Shown here piece after piece: positions 17,018-26,057 of a stretch of 33,861 nt of DNA. The notes under the pieces were generated by a model that was given only the letters and a program-made list of their open reading frames with translations, searched no databases and had not been told where the DNA came from. Source of the DNA: an uncultured Campylobacter sp. (GTDB lineage: Bacteria; Campylobacterota; Campylobacteria; Campylobacterales; Campylobacteraceae); contig NZ_CALKTL010000164.1 of assembly GCF_937997405.1 (NCBI RefSeq), forward strand, positions 1 through 33,861, in the 5' to 3' direction. Position numbers and translations under genes: made by a program. Each line of letters starts with the position of its first letter. Positions within the stretch are counted from its first letter, which is position 1.

Positions 17018-18217
17018 ATGTATCTTTTCACAAGCGAGGTAGTAAGCCCCGGACATCCCGATAAATGCGCCGATATCATCGCAGACAGCATCGTGGATGA
17101 AATTTTAAAGCAGGACCCCAACGGGCGCGTCGCGGCGGAGGTTTTCATCGCGGGCAAACACGTAGTAATCGGCGGCGAAGTAAACGCTAAGATCGATTTT
17201 ACCCACGACGATTACCGCCACATCGTAAAGGGCGCGCTTAGCGAGATCGGCTACAACGACAACCCTCATTTCACACGCGCGCAGTGCCTGCATCCGCAGG
17301 ATCTGCAAGTGGACGTATTTTTAAACCAGCAAAGCCCCGACATCAACCAAGGCGTCGATCAAGAGGGCGGCGAGATCGGAGCCGGAGATCAGGGCATAAT
17401 GTTCGGCTTTGCAAGCTGCGAGACGAAAAATTTTATGCCGGCGGCAATTACCTACGCGAGGCTTCTTTGCGATCACGTCTATGCCTACGCAAAATCCCAT
17501 CCCAACGAACTTGGCGTCGATATTAAGACGCAGGTTACGGTTGATTACGGTACGAAGAGCAATTTTGAGGAGTGTAAGCCGCAAAGCATCCATACGATCG
17601 TGGTTTCCGCGCCTTGCGTCGAGAGTATGAGTATCGAGCGCGTCCGAGATCTGATCGGAAATTTGATCGATTCGGCGGGGCTTCCGAAGGAGCTTTACGA
17701 CAAAAGCAAAACGATCATCTACATCAATCCGACCGGTCGCTACGTAAATCACAGCTCGCTTCACGACAGCGGTCTAACGGGGCGCAAACTGATCGTCGAT
17801 AGCTTCGGCGGCTACAGCCCTATAGGCGGAGGCGCTCAAAGTAGCAAAGACTATACTAAGGTCGATCGCAGCGGGCTTTATGCGGCGCGCTATATCGCCA
17901 AAAACATCGTCGCGGCGGGGCTTGCGAAAAAATGCATCGTCCAGCTCAGCTACGCAATCGGCGTGGCAAAGCCCGTCAGCGTCAGCGTCGATTGTATGGG
18001 GACAAATTTAGGCGCGGCTAGCGACGATGAGCTATCCGCTTTCGTGCTTGAAAAATTCCCGCTCACGCCGCGCTGGATCATCGATAAATTCGGCCTTGAT
18101 CGCCCGGGCAAAGGAAGCTTTCTCTACGCCGACGTCGCCGCGCGCGGACAGGTCGGAAATGACGAATACCCGTGGGAGAAGCTCGATAGCGTGGAGCTTT
18201 TTAAGGCTTTGAAATAA
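17018..18217 (+). CDS. metK: S-adenosylmethionine synthase
   Basis: Makes SAM from methionine and ATP in the cytosol. At 399 residues it is the standard length. Signatures are EVVSPGHPDKCADIIADSIVD at the N-terminus, the ATP motif GAGDQGIMFGFA (about 122-133) and the P-loop-like GGGAQSSKDYTKVDRSGLYA (about 268-287). AGGAGCGG precedes the ATG by about four bases. It stands alone, divergent from sstT, with over 1 kb of non-coding DNA after it. Confidence 0.97.
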   Translation: MYLFTSEVVSPGHPDKCADIIADSIVDEILKQDPNGRVAAEVFIAGKHVVIGGEVNAKIDFTHDDYRHIVKGALSEIGYNDNPHFTRAQCLHPQDLQVDVFLNQQSPDINQGVDQEGGEIGAGDQGIMFGFASCETKNFMPAAITYARLLCDHVYAYAKSHPNELGVDIKTQVTVDYGTKSNFEECKPQSIHTIVVSAPCVESMSIERVRDLIGNLIDSAGLPKELYDKSKTIIYINPTGRYVNHSSLHDSGLTGRKLIVDSFGGYSPIGGGAQSSKDYTKVDRSGLYAARYIAKNIVAAGLAKKCIVQLSYAIGVAKPVSVSVDCMGTNLGAASDDELSAFVLEKFPLTPRWIIDKFGLDRPGKGSFLYADVAARGQVGNDEYPWEKLDSVELFKALK

Positions 18218-18260
18218 AATTTTGCGCTTTGCAGTAGCGCCTTTTTAACTTGCGACACCC

Positions 18261-18286
18261 GCTAGGCTTGCAGCAGCGAGCCTAGC
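18261..18286 (+). terminator. Hairpin after metK
   Basis: GCTAGGCT and AGCCTAGC form a perfect 8-bp stem around a ten-base loop, 43 bases after the metK stop. No T-run follows, so a terminator role is possible but not shown. Confidence 0.4.
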
Positions 18287-18473
18287 TCAATATTCTACGT
18301 GGCTTTGCAGTCGTGTAATTTATCGCGCGCCCAAAAGTGGCGTTGCAGCAAAATTCTGCATCAAAATTCTAAGCCGTGAAATTTAAGAGTTTTTACAGGT
18401 AGAATCGAAATTTTAAAATTTTAAGCTCAACTCGCGCAAAATTTTAAAATTTACGCGGTGAAATTCCAAGGCT

Positions 18474-18516
18474 AAGCCCGTCTAGTTTAATGATAAATTC
18501 TAACTAGAGCAGGCTT
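18474..18516. repeat. Interrupted inverted repeat
   Basis: AAGCC-CG-TCTAGTT pairs with AACTAGA-GCA-GGCTT around a 14-base loop. It is followed on the plus strand by TAAAAAAATTTT. It could be a decayed terminator or a folded RNA element; no gene flanks it closely. Confidence 0.4.
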
Positions 18517-19283
18517 TAAAAAAATTTTCACGCAAGCTTTTAAATTTGCAATCGCTTAAAACGAAATTTGACCTATAAAATTTTTCCTAACGCGCTTTGT
18601 ACTTAATCTCCGAAGGACAAAAATTTTATATTTTCATTGCTTATGATATTTAAGCGTGTAAATTTTAAAATTTTGCCATTTTATTTGAAGTTTGCCGCTT
18701 TTATATAGAAAAAACCCAAAGCAAATTTCATTTAAAAGCGGCATTTGCAAGATAAAAGCGCTGAAATTTTAAAATGCGGAATTTATGAACGCTACTAATT
18801 TGAAATCTCAGATTGGCACGCTTCGCCAAAGCTCCCCCGCTAACTACGCGAAATGAAAAAGTAAGATTAAATTCTCCCTCGCTCAATGTCGCCCGCAAGC
18901 GAGCACGGCGGAATATCAAGCTTAAATAACGCAAAAGATAAAAGAATAAAGCAAAAAAAGAGGAGGCTTGGAGCTTGATAAAATTTTAGCCTTGTACGGC
19001 GGCGACCGAGCGGCTTTTAAACTAGGCTTTAAACGCAGTGATTCGAATTACGCGCCTTAACTTAAATGCTAAAGCAGCGATAAAATTTCATCGCCGCTTT
19101 CATAAATTAAAATTTTAAAGATACTCCGAGCTACGCAGCTGCAATAAGTAAATCACCTGCATTTTAATCACCCGCGCCTCGCCTAAATTGCCTAAAATTG
19201 CCGATCAAATTTAAGCCGCATACACCTTTATCTGGCGCTTAGTTTAGCCGCGCGGCATAAAAACACAGCTAAAAAATGAAGCA

Positions 19284-20468
19284 CTATTTCGTCTGATTAT
19301 CCTCGTTTTTTGGTGCGGCAGTGCTTGCATTTATCTCGCTGGCTGCGCTATTTACGGGCTCAGGAACAGAGATTTTTTTCACCGAAGCGGTAAAATTCTG
19401 CTCGGCTTCAACGTCGCCCGTTTTTTCGATATATGTAAAATCGCCCATCTTCGTCCACGTTCTAGCTTTAGCTAAAAACGCCTTTTGGCTCTCCCAAATC
19501 TCTTTGAAATCGGGATTTTTCTCGCTTTCTTCGGCTAAAATTTCATCCGTCGCCTTGCGAAGCGCACGCATAATTTCAGGCGAAAAAGAGCGAATCTGAA
19601 CGTTTGGATATTTCTTTTTGATCTCGTCCCAAATTATTACATTTTTATAAAACGTCTCGTTTTCTGCGTATTCGCGCGCCTTTGCGATCGAAGCCTCTAG
19701 GATATTTTGCAAGTCCTTAGGAAGCTTCTGCCAAGTTTGTAGATTTATTACGATCTGTTGCTCGCTAGCAGGTTCTTGCCATCCCGTATAATAGTAATTT
19801 GCGACCTTGTGAAAGCCTAGAGGTATATCAAAGCTAGGACTTGCCCACTCGACCGCATCGATGGTGCCCATCTCTAGTGCCATATATAGCTCACCTACCG
19901 GTATCGTAGCGACTGCGACGCCAAGGCGGCTCATAACCTCCCCGCCAAAGCTTGGAATTCTAAATTTAAGCCCTTTTAAATCGTCTAGCGTATTAATCTC
20001 TTTTTTAAACCAACCACCCATCTGCATGCCACTATTTAGGATATTAAAGACCTTTAGATTGCTTTTAGCATAGAATTTATCCGCTAGCTCCTTGCCTCCA
20101 CCGAAGTAATACCAAGCGTGTTGCTCATCTTTCGTCATACCAAAAGGCACGGTCGTAAACAGCATATTCGCGCTATTTTTGCCTTTATAATAGTAGCTCG
20201 CAGTATAGCCTAAATCGTATTGTCCGTTTTTGACCATATCATAGATCGCAAAAGGTGCTTTATGTTTGCTAGGCGCGTCGATGCTGATTTTCAGCCTGCC
20301 ATCAGACATACTATCTGCAAGATCTGCCATACGCTTGGCGACATCGCCTACGATAGGCATACTAAGCTCGTAAGTCTGAGCTAGCTTAAGGCGATAAATT
20401 TTCTTATCTGCGCCCCACAGCGACGTGGCTATAATCAAACTTAATCCGACAAGAATCGATTTTTTCAT
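19284..20468 (-). CDS. TRAP transporter substrate-binding protein (DctP/TakP-like), orphan
   Basis: A periplasmic solute receptor of 394 residues. The signal peptide is MKKSILVGLSLIIATSLWGA. Features include GGWFKKEINTLDDLKGLKFR (151-170), whose Arg170 should bind the substrate carboxylate, and EMGTIDAVEWASPS (199-212). These resemble the TakP subgroup, which binds 2-oxo acids, more than classic C4-dicarboxylate DctP. The membrane subunits DctQ and DctM are not in the window. Residues about 347-394 are an extra polar Ser/Asn/Ala tail unlike the family. GGGAG precedes the ATG. It diverges from the malate:quinone oxidoreductase gene over 121 bases, so shared control is possible. The ligand is unproven. 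Confidence 0.85.
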   Translation of the reverse strand: MKKSILVGLSLIIATSLWGADKKIYRLKLAQTYELSMPIVGDVAKRMADLADSMSDGRLKISIDAPSKHKAPFAIYDMVKNGQYDLGYTASYYYKGKNSANMLFTTVPFGMTKDEQHAWYYFGGGKELADKFYAKSNLKVFNILNSGMQMGGWFKKEINTLDDLKGLKFRIPSFGGEVMSRLGVAVATIPVGELYMALEMGTIDAVEWASPSFDIPLGFHKVANYYYTGWQEPASEQQIVINLQTWQKLPKDLQNILEASIAKAREYAENETFYKNVIIWDEIKKKYPNVQIRSFSPEIMRALRKATDEILAEESEKNPDFKEIWESQKAFLAKARTWTKMGDFTYIEKTGDVEAEQNFTASVKKISVPEPVNSAASEINASTAAPKNEDNQTK

Positions 20469-20589
20469 ATACTACTCCCAAAATGAAATGGTGCGAATTT
20501 TATATAAAATCATCTAAATTCACGCTTTTATAACTAGCTTTTAAGCGAAATTTTCGCACAATTGTAGTCAAATTCGATAAGGAAAGGGC

Positions 20590-21936
20590 ATGCAAGAAAA
20601 ACATTACGAAGTAATCATCATAGGCGGCGGTATCACGGGCAGCGCGCTAGCGTACGTGCTGGCAGAATTTAGCGGGATCAAAAATATCGCTCTACTTGAA
20701 AAATACGAAGGGCTTGCGACGCTAAATTCTAAAGCCAGTGCAAATTCCCAGACGATTCATTGCGGCGACATCGAGACCAACTACGATTTACAAAAAGCGA
20801 CCGAAGTCAAGCGCAAGGCGGATATGATCGTGAAATATTGCCAAAAGCACGGATATGAGAATAAATTTTTATTTCAGGGGCAGAAAATGGCTCTTGGCGT
20901 GGGCGAAAGTGAGGTAGAGCTAATTAAAGACCGCTTTGAGAAATTTAAAGAGCTTTATCCGTATCTGCAGCTTTTCGACAAGGAAGAGCTCAAAAAAATC
21001 GAGCCCAAGCTAGTTTTTGACGGGCGCGGTGAGGAGCGAGCGGAGGATATCGTAGCAATGGGCGTACAATCGGGAGTTTACACGACGATCGATTACGGCG
21101 CGATGGCGAATTCCTTCGTGCAAAACGCTAAAAACGCGGAAGGCAAAACCTGCGATCTGTACCTAAACACCGAGGTGCAAAACATCACTAAAGTAGGCGA
21201 TAAGTTCTATATCCGCACCGCAAATAGACTCTCGCTAAGTGCTGATTTCGTAGTCGTAGATGCGGGCGCCCACTCGCTGTGGCTAGCGCACAAAATGGGG
21301 CTGGGGCAGGATCTTAGCACGATTTGCATTGCGGGCAGCTTCTATCTAACCAAGCAAAAGCTTCTAAACGGCAAGGTTTACATGGTGCAAAACCCAAAGC
21401 TTCCATTTGCCGCGCTTCACGGCGATCCCGATCTTTTGGCGGACGGGTGCACGAGATTTGGCCCTACCGCACTTACGATGCCGAAGCTTGAACGCTACAA
21501 GGGCTGTCGTTCGGTGCCGGAATTTTTTCAGTCATTAAATTTTGACATGGACGTAGCCAAGGTCATTTGGCAAAATTTTGGCGATAGCGAGGTAAGGGAC
21601 TTCTTAATCCGCAATATAGGCTTTGAGATACCGATTTTAGGCAAAAAACTTTTCGTCAAAAATGCGCGCAAGATCATACCTAGCATCCGCGAGGAGGATA
21701 TTTACTACGCCAAGGGCTTTGGCGGCGTACGTCCGCAAGTAATCTCACACTCGCAAAAAAAGCTGCTTTTAGGCGAAGCTAGAATAGGCGAAAATCCGGG
21801 GATTATCTTTAATATGACCCCAAGTCCCGGCGCTACGAGCTGCCTAGGCAACGCACTTCGCGACGCAAAAAGCGCCTGCGAATATTTAGGAGCGAGCTTT
21901 GATGATGCAAAATTTGACGCGGAAATGATGCAATAA
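20590..21936 (+). CDS. mqo: Malate:quinone oxidoreductase, FAD-dependent (epsilonproteobacterial type)
   Basis: A membrane-associated flavoenzyme that oxidises malate to oxaloacetate and passes electrons to menaquinone. The FAD motif IIIGGGITGSALAYVLAE is at residues 9-26. NSQTIHCGDIETNY follows, and VVDAGAHS, TRFGPTALTMP and the C-terminal TPSPGATSCLGNALRDA complete the pattern. The 448-residue length matches the Helicobacter/Campylobacter form of Mqo as I know it. The ribosome site AAGGAAAGGG lies before the ATG. Pyruvate kinase lies downstream as in C. jejuni (Cj0393c-Cj0392c, from memory), supporting the call. A general L-2-hydroxyglutarate-oxidase-like function is a less likely alternative. 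Confidence 0.88.
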   Translation: MQEKHYEVIIIGGGITGSALAYVLAEFSGIKNIALLEKYEGLATLNSKASANSQTIHCGDIETNYDLQKATEVKRKADMIVKYCQKHGYENKFLFQGQKMALGVGESEVELIKDRFEKFKELYPYLQLFDKEELKKIEPKLVFDGRGEERAEDIVAMGVQSGVYTTIDYGAMANSFVQNAKNAEGKTCDLYLNTEVQNITKVGDKFYIRTANRLSLSADFVVVDAGAHSLWLAHKMGLGQDLSTICIAGSFYLTKQKLLNGKVYMVQNPKLPFAALHGDPDLLADGCTRFGPTALTMPKLERYKGCRSVPEFFQSLNFDMDVAKVIWQNFGDSEVRDFLIRNIGFEIPILGKKLFVKNARKIIPSIREEDIYYAKGFGGVRPQVISHSQKKLLLGEARIGENPGIIFNMTPSPGATSCLGNALRDAKSACEYLGASFDDAKFDAEMMQ

Positions 21937-22219
21937 AGAGGAATTTTTAAATTTCGCTCGGGCAAGAATTTTGAAATTTTACTTCGGCGAGGATTTTAAA
22001 ATTTTGCTCGCGCTTCACATCTAGAGAGTTTTAAAATTTCATTCAAACGCGAATTTTTAGAATTTAACCTGCACTGCAAGTTATGAAATTTTAAAATTTC
22101 GCCGTGCCGTAGAATTCTAAAATTCCTTCGTCTAGCGAATTTTAAAATTTAGAAATTTCAAAATTTTGCGCAAAATTTCGCCCAATGCGGCGATAAATTT
22201 TAAATTTAAAGGAGAAAAG
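21937..22219. repeat. Intergenic cluster of 19 RAATTY palindromes
   Basis: Counting by hand, the 283 bases between mqo and pyk contain 19 RAATTY hexamers (14 AAATTT or AAATTC, five GAATTT or GAATTC). Every AATT I see in the stretch is in this context. Several are spaced 8 bases apart. The words between them (GCTCGCGCTT, CCGTGCCGTAG) are not repeated. The pyk ribosome site and perhaps its promoter are embedded at the right end. Confidence 0.75.
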
Positions 22220-23701
22220 ATGCTTAAAAAAACCAAAATTTTAGCGACCATCGGGCCCGCAAGCGACAGCGAAGAGATGATGAGCGCGATGGTAAAGGCG
22301 GGCTGCAACGCCTTTAGGATGAACTTCAGCCACGGCACGCACGAGTATCACGAGGCAAATTTAAACAAAATTCGCGCCGTAGAAAAGAGCCTGGGCGTGC
22401 GCGTAGGCGTCTTTCAGGACATCAGCGGCCCAAAGATCCGCGTCGGCAAGCTCGAGGAAAATTTTAAACTAAAAACGGGCGATAAAATCACCTTCCTTCC
22501 TCGCGAAATCATCGGCAAAAAGAGCGCGGAAGGCGAATACGAGCTGTGTATCAACCACCCAGAAATTTTGCCGCTGATGAAGACGGGCGAGTTTATCTAC
22601 CTCTACGACGGCTCGATCCGCGCCAAGGTAGTCGCAGTAAGCGAGCAAGGCGTGCAAGCAGTGCTCGAAAACGACGGCTTTTTAAGCTCAAATAAAGGGG
22701 TAAACTTCCCAAACACCCGCCTAAATATCGACGTTATCACGCAAAAAGACCTCGCGGATCTGCGCTGGGGCGCGGCGCACGGCGTAAATTTCGTAGGCAT
22801 CTCCTTCGTGCAGTCTCAAAACGACATCCTGCGCGTGCGTGAAATTTTAAACTCGCTGGGCTCAAAAGCTAAAATTTACGCCAAGATCGAGAAATTTGAT
22901 GCTGTAGAAAACATCGAGCAGATCATCGAAGCAAGCGACGGCATAATGGTCGCACGCGGAGATCTGGGCATCGAGATGCCGTTTTATGAGATCCCGCGCA
23001 TCCAAAAGCGCATCATAGCTCTTGCCAACGCCCGCTCAAAGCCCGTCATCACCGCCACGCAGATGATGCTTAGTATGACCGAGCACGAGCGCGCCACCAG
23101 AGCCGAGATCAGCGACGTCGCAAACGCCGTGCTCGACGGCACCGACGCCGTGATGCTAAGCGAAGAAAGCGCCATCGGCAAAAATCCCGCAGCCGTAGTC
23201 GCCGCGATGAGCGAGACGATCCGCGAGACCGAAAAGATCTATCCTTACGATAAATTTAACGATTACGATTTCTACGACGAGACCGATATGATCACCTCAA
23301 GCACCGCAGCGCTTGCCGCAAGGCTGGGCGCGGGCGCGATACTTTCGATCACGGGCTCGGGGCGTTCGGCGATCAAACTCGCACGCAACCGCGCTAAAAT
23401 CGACATCATCGCAATCGCGCACGACGAGCAGACCGCGCACGCGCTAAGTCTCGTGTGGGGCGTAAATCCCGCGATGGTCAGGGAAAAAACGAGCATCAAC
23501 TCGCTGCTCGCACGTATCATAAGCGAGGCTTTGCAGCGCGGGCTCATCGAAGAAGGCGGCACCTACGTGATGACGGCGGGCTTTCAAAGCGGCCATCCCG
23601 GCAGCACCGACTACATCCGCATCATCAAAAAAGATCAGATCGATTTCTACCGCGACACGGCGAAAACGGGTCTTCAGGATCAATTTAATGCGCAACATTA
23701 A
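22220..23701 (+). CDS. pyk: Pyruvate kinase
   Basis: Converts phosphoenolpyruvate and ADP to pyruvate and ATP. The start is MLKKTKILATIGPAS at 22220, with AAGGAG eight bases upstream; the longer frame from 22166 reads 18 residues of AAATTT-rich leader and is rejected. This gives 493 residues. Motifs are MNFSHG near residue 34, GVFQDISGPKIRVG, the active-site block IYAKIEKFDAVENI with Lys, GIMVARGDLGIEMP, and ATQMMLSM followed by RAEISDVANAVLDGTDAVML. In Campylobacter, which lacks 6-phosphofructokinase, Pyk supports anaplerotic and amino-acid-derived carbon flow, consistent with mqo next to it. Confidence 0.95.
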   Translation: MLKKTKILATIGPASDSEEMMSAMVKAGCNAFRMNFSHGTHEYHEANLNKIRAVEKSLGVRVGVFQDISGPKIRVGKLEENFKLKTGDKITFLPREIIGKKSAEGEYELCINHPEILPLMKTGEFIYLYDGSIRAKVVAVSEQGVQAVLENDGFLSSNKGVNFPNTRLNIDVITQKDLADLRWGAAHGVNFVGISFVQSQNDILRVREILNSLGSKAKIYAKIEKFDAVENIEQIIEASDGIMVARGDLGIEMPFYEIPRIQKRIIALANARSKPVITATQMMLSMTEHERATRAEISDVANAVLDGTDAVMLSEESAIGKNPAAVVAAMSETIRETEKIYPYDKFNDYDFYDETDMITSSTAALAARLGAGAILSITGSGRSAIKLARNRAKIDIIAIAHDEQTAHALSLVWGVNPAMVREKTSINSLLARIISEALQRGLIEEGGTYVMTAGFQSGHPGSTDYIRIIKKDQIDFYRDTAKTGLQDQFNAQH

Positions 23702-23776
23702 ATTTGGTGGTAAAATTTGAAGTTTTTAAGTTGCAGGCCTAGAGAGGTAAAATTGTAAAAAATTAGGAGAAAAACG

Positions 23777-24681
23777 ATGATACCAAGCTACAAAGAGATG
23801 ATGTTTCCGATTTTAAGATTTATCGGCGAGCGCGGCAAGTCAGACAGAAAAGAAATTTTCGAGTTCATTACAAAGCTATAAATTTAACGACGACTAACTC
23901 TTACAGAGGATACCTAGCGGCATGCTTGTATATGTTAACCGTGCAAGCTGAGCGTTATCGGACTTTGCAGGAAATAAAGAAGTTGTAAATTTACCTGACG
24001 TTAAAAAGCCTATCAAAAGATCAGGTAGAGGCGTGTACGAGATAACGGATCTTGGCAAACAAATGCTAAAAAGTAAAGACGCTCAGGCAAAATTTGAGGC
24101 TTGGTACGATGAAATTTATAAAAACAAAAGCGCTCCAAGCACCAAAATCTCGCAAATCGTGACGCAAGAAAAGACGCCTATCGACATCATCGTCGAGACA
24201 ACAAACGAGCTCGCAAAAAATCTAAAATCTCAAATTTTAGACGAAATTTCACAAAAAAAGCCGAGCTTTTTTGAGTATTTGGTGACATGCTTGCTCGAAA
24301 AAATGGGCTACGGAGTAGGCAGACTAACCAAAAAACGGCGCGGACGGCGGTATAGACGGTATTATAGATGAAGATGAGCTTGGATTATCGCAAATTTACG
24401 TCCAGGCTAAAAGCTGGCAAGGCGCGGTTTCGCGTCCTGAAATTCAAAAATTCGTAGGCGCGATATCGGATAAGCAGACCAAAAAGGGTGTATTTATCAC
24501 GACGTCAAAATTTAGCAAAGATGCCGCAAGATGCGCCGCAAACATGCAAAATTACACGATTGTTCTGATTGACGGCGAACGACTGGCGGAACTGATGATA
24601 AAATATAAACTCGGCGTTCAAGTGCGGCAAAATATCGAGATTTGCGACATCGACGGCGACTTTTTCGGCGATGAAATTTAA
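23777..24681 (+). pseudogene. Decayed Mrr-type (type IV) restriction endonuclease
   Basis: Pieces in different frames add up to an Mrr protein. The start, after AGGAGAAAAACG, reads MIPSYKEMMFPILRFIGERG to a stop at 23879-23881. A shifted piece reads KFNDD-stop-LLQRIPSG then VYVNRAS-stop-ALSDF; both stops (TAA and TGA) fall inside the Mrr N-domain. A long piece, RGVYEITDLGKQML, continues to EYLVTCLLEKMGYGVGRLTK. A one-base excess in the A6 run at 24330-24335 then shifts the frame; with five A the text continues NGADGGIDGIIDEDELGLSQ, YVQAKSWQ (catalytic region), KKGVFITTSKFS and LIDGERLAELMI to the stop. Mrr enzymes cut methylated DNA. With at least four lesions, this one is inactive. Confidence 0.88.
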
Positions 24682-24902
24682 ACGTAAAGGCGAAATTCGT
24701 TTTCGGATTAAGCGCAAACGGAAAAATTTAGCTAAGCAATCTAAATTATAAGCTAAATTTTACGACTAACGGCGCTTAAATTTAGCCGCGTAAAGCGTCG
24801 CGCCGAAGCCGGATCAAAAGAAAATAAAGCCGCCGCAAAAAAATTAAAATTCCGCAAAAATATATTCGTTAAAAATCAAGCTCGCGTTCTTAAATTTCAA
24901 GA

Positions 24903-24908
24903 TATAAT
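24903..24908 (+). promoter_or_regulatory. Candidate -10 element (TATAAT)
   Basis: A perfect TATAAT (in GATATAATTAC) lies 40 bases before the ATG of the next gene, downstream of a T-rich stretch. It is placed by inspection. Confidence 0.5.
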
Positions 24909-24947
24909 TACGAAGCAAATTTATAAAATTTAACCGAAGGAGAGACC

Positions 24948-25649
24948 ATGAAAAAATTTCGTTCACTACTGCTCTGTGCGGCGGCGGCTGCGACTTTGAG
25001 CGCCCAGGGTGAGGATAAAGTGGAAAAAATCACTTCGATCGACATCTATGTTTCGCCGTTTTATTCGGCTAAGGATGGTAAGCCCGAATACGTGCATGTT
25101 TACGAGCCGATCGACGATCTGTTGATGAAAAACGACGTGGCGAGCCTAAGAAAGGCGATCAAAATCATCGAAGACGCCCCGGACATGGTCGCTCCGACCA
25201 CGCTGATGACGGTCGCTGCACGCGCTTATGATCTGGGGCTTAAGGACGACGCGGTGTTTTGGTTCTACGCGGGCAAAAATCGCTTCCTAACCTTCGCTCG
25301 CGTCATCGATATCAAGGACGAGATGTTTCGCGAGACTGAGTCCGCGAATGCGGCATTTTTGCAGCTAGTCGGCAACGTGGTAAATCCATATGCATTCTGC
25401 GATCTTGCTAAACAGCGCGATGCGGCGGCACGCGCCAGGGACTGGGTCAAGGCGCACCCGTATAAAGCGATATTTGATGAGAAATTTCCATCGCACTTCG
25501 TAGATCGCGCCGCTGCGCTCAAGGCAGCCGAGGACAAAATGGACGCCGCGCTGCTTAGGCAGGACGAGTTTTTCGCAGACCCCGCTAAAAAGGCGGACTT
25601 CCTAGCCAAGCGCAAAGCAAATGACACGGATAAGAGCTTCTGCGATTAG
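24948..25649 (+). CDS. Exported hypothetical protein
   Basis: I do not recognise a named family. The 233 residues begin with a signal peptide (MKKFRSLLLCAAAAATLSA, likely cleaved before QGED), preceded by the ribosome site AAGGAGAG. The mature part is mostly helical in appearance. It contains the conserved-looking string AYDLGLKDDAVFWFYAGKNR, and I have a weak memory of similar AVFWFY words in hypothetical proteins of other Gram-negatives. Two cysteines (FCDLAK and the terminal SFCD) could form a disulfide. It has its own probable promoter, and the following gene is 408 bases away, so it is likely monocistronic. Confidence 0.75.
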   Translation: MKKFRSLLLCAAAAATLSAQGEDKVEKITSIDIYVSPFYSAKDGKPEYVHVYEPIDDLLMKNDVASLRKAIKIIEDAPDMVAPTTLMTVAARAYDLGLKDDAVFWFYAGKNRFLTFARVIDIKDEMFRETESANAAFLQLVGNVVNPYAFCDLAKQRDAAARARDWVKAHPYKAIFDEKFPSHFVDRAAALKAAEDKMDAALLRQDEFFADPAKKADFLAKRKANDTDKSFCD

Positions 25650-26057
25650 TATCGCTTAATCAGCGGCACTTTTGAAAAATCGGCATTATTTAAAATTTTG
25701 AGTTGCCAAAAATTTAGTATTGCATTTTTATCTCCTAAAGAAAATCTGCGCGTGAATTTAAAATTTTATTACGTAGAATTTTATCACTAACGGCACGCAG
25801 TGAAGCTTTGATATAAATCAGCCTAGATCTGTTTAAAATTTAGCAGAAGCTCGCACGTAATTCTATTTCGCATAAATTCTATCGACAACTAACACAAAAT
25901 CAGATCAAATATTGCTAAAATTCCAGCCGTTTGGCGACGTAAAATTCCACCGCTACCGCCTAAAAATCGAAGTTTTTAAATTTAGCCGCGCAGCGAAATT
26001 TATCCGTTTTTATATACGAACATTATATAATTATCAAAATTTTTCCAAGGAGAGAGG
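25650..26057. other. 408-base gap without a gene
   Basis: AT-rich sequence with AAATTT and GAATTT strings; no frame of interest on either strand. Its right end carries a promoter-like TATAAT and ribosome site for the next gene. Confidence 0.55.
26026..26031 (+). promoter_or_regulatory. Candidate -10 element (TATAAT)
   Basis: TATAAT in CATTATATAATTATC lies 32 bases before the ATG at 26058, with T-rich sequence upstream. It would leave a short leader carrying AAGGAGAG. Confidence 0.5.

Larger units (their letters stand above)
18218..19283. repeat. 1.07 kb non-coding region dense in RAATTY palindromes
   Basis: No credible gene is visible; the frame at 18728-18934 minus shows no family features. 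Between about 18350 and 18790 I count at least 18 RAATTY strings (mostly AAATTT), with very few AATT cores in any other context. Two further inverted repeats are listed or noted here: 18474-18516, and GCCGCTTTTA at 18694-18703 pairing with TAAAAGCGGC at 18733-18742. The 3' end of the TRAP-protein gene faces this gap, so its terminator should be here, but I could not assign one. Confidence 0.6.

Noticed and set aside
18728..18934. Minus-strand 68-codon frame in the long gap after metK
   Set aside because: No ribosome site, no recognisable pattern, and it overlaps an inverted repeat.
22166..22219. Longer pyruvate kinase start
   Set aside because: The 18 extra residues are leader sequence. AAGGAG lies before the ATG at 22220, where pyruvate kinases begin.
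24321..24345. A6 run in the Mrr remnant as a phase-variation switch
   Set aside because: Upstream stops and a frameshift already destroy the gene, so slippage here could not restore a whole protein.
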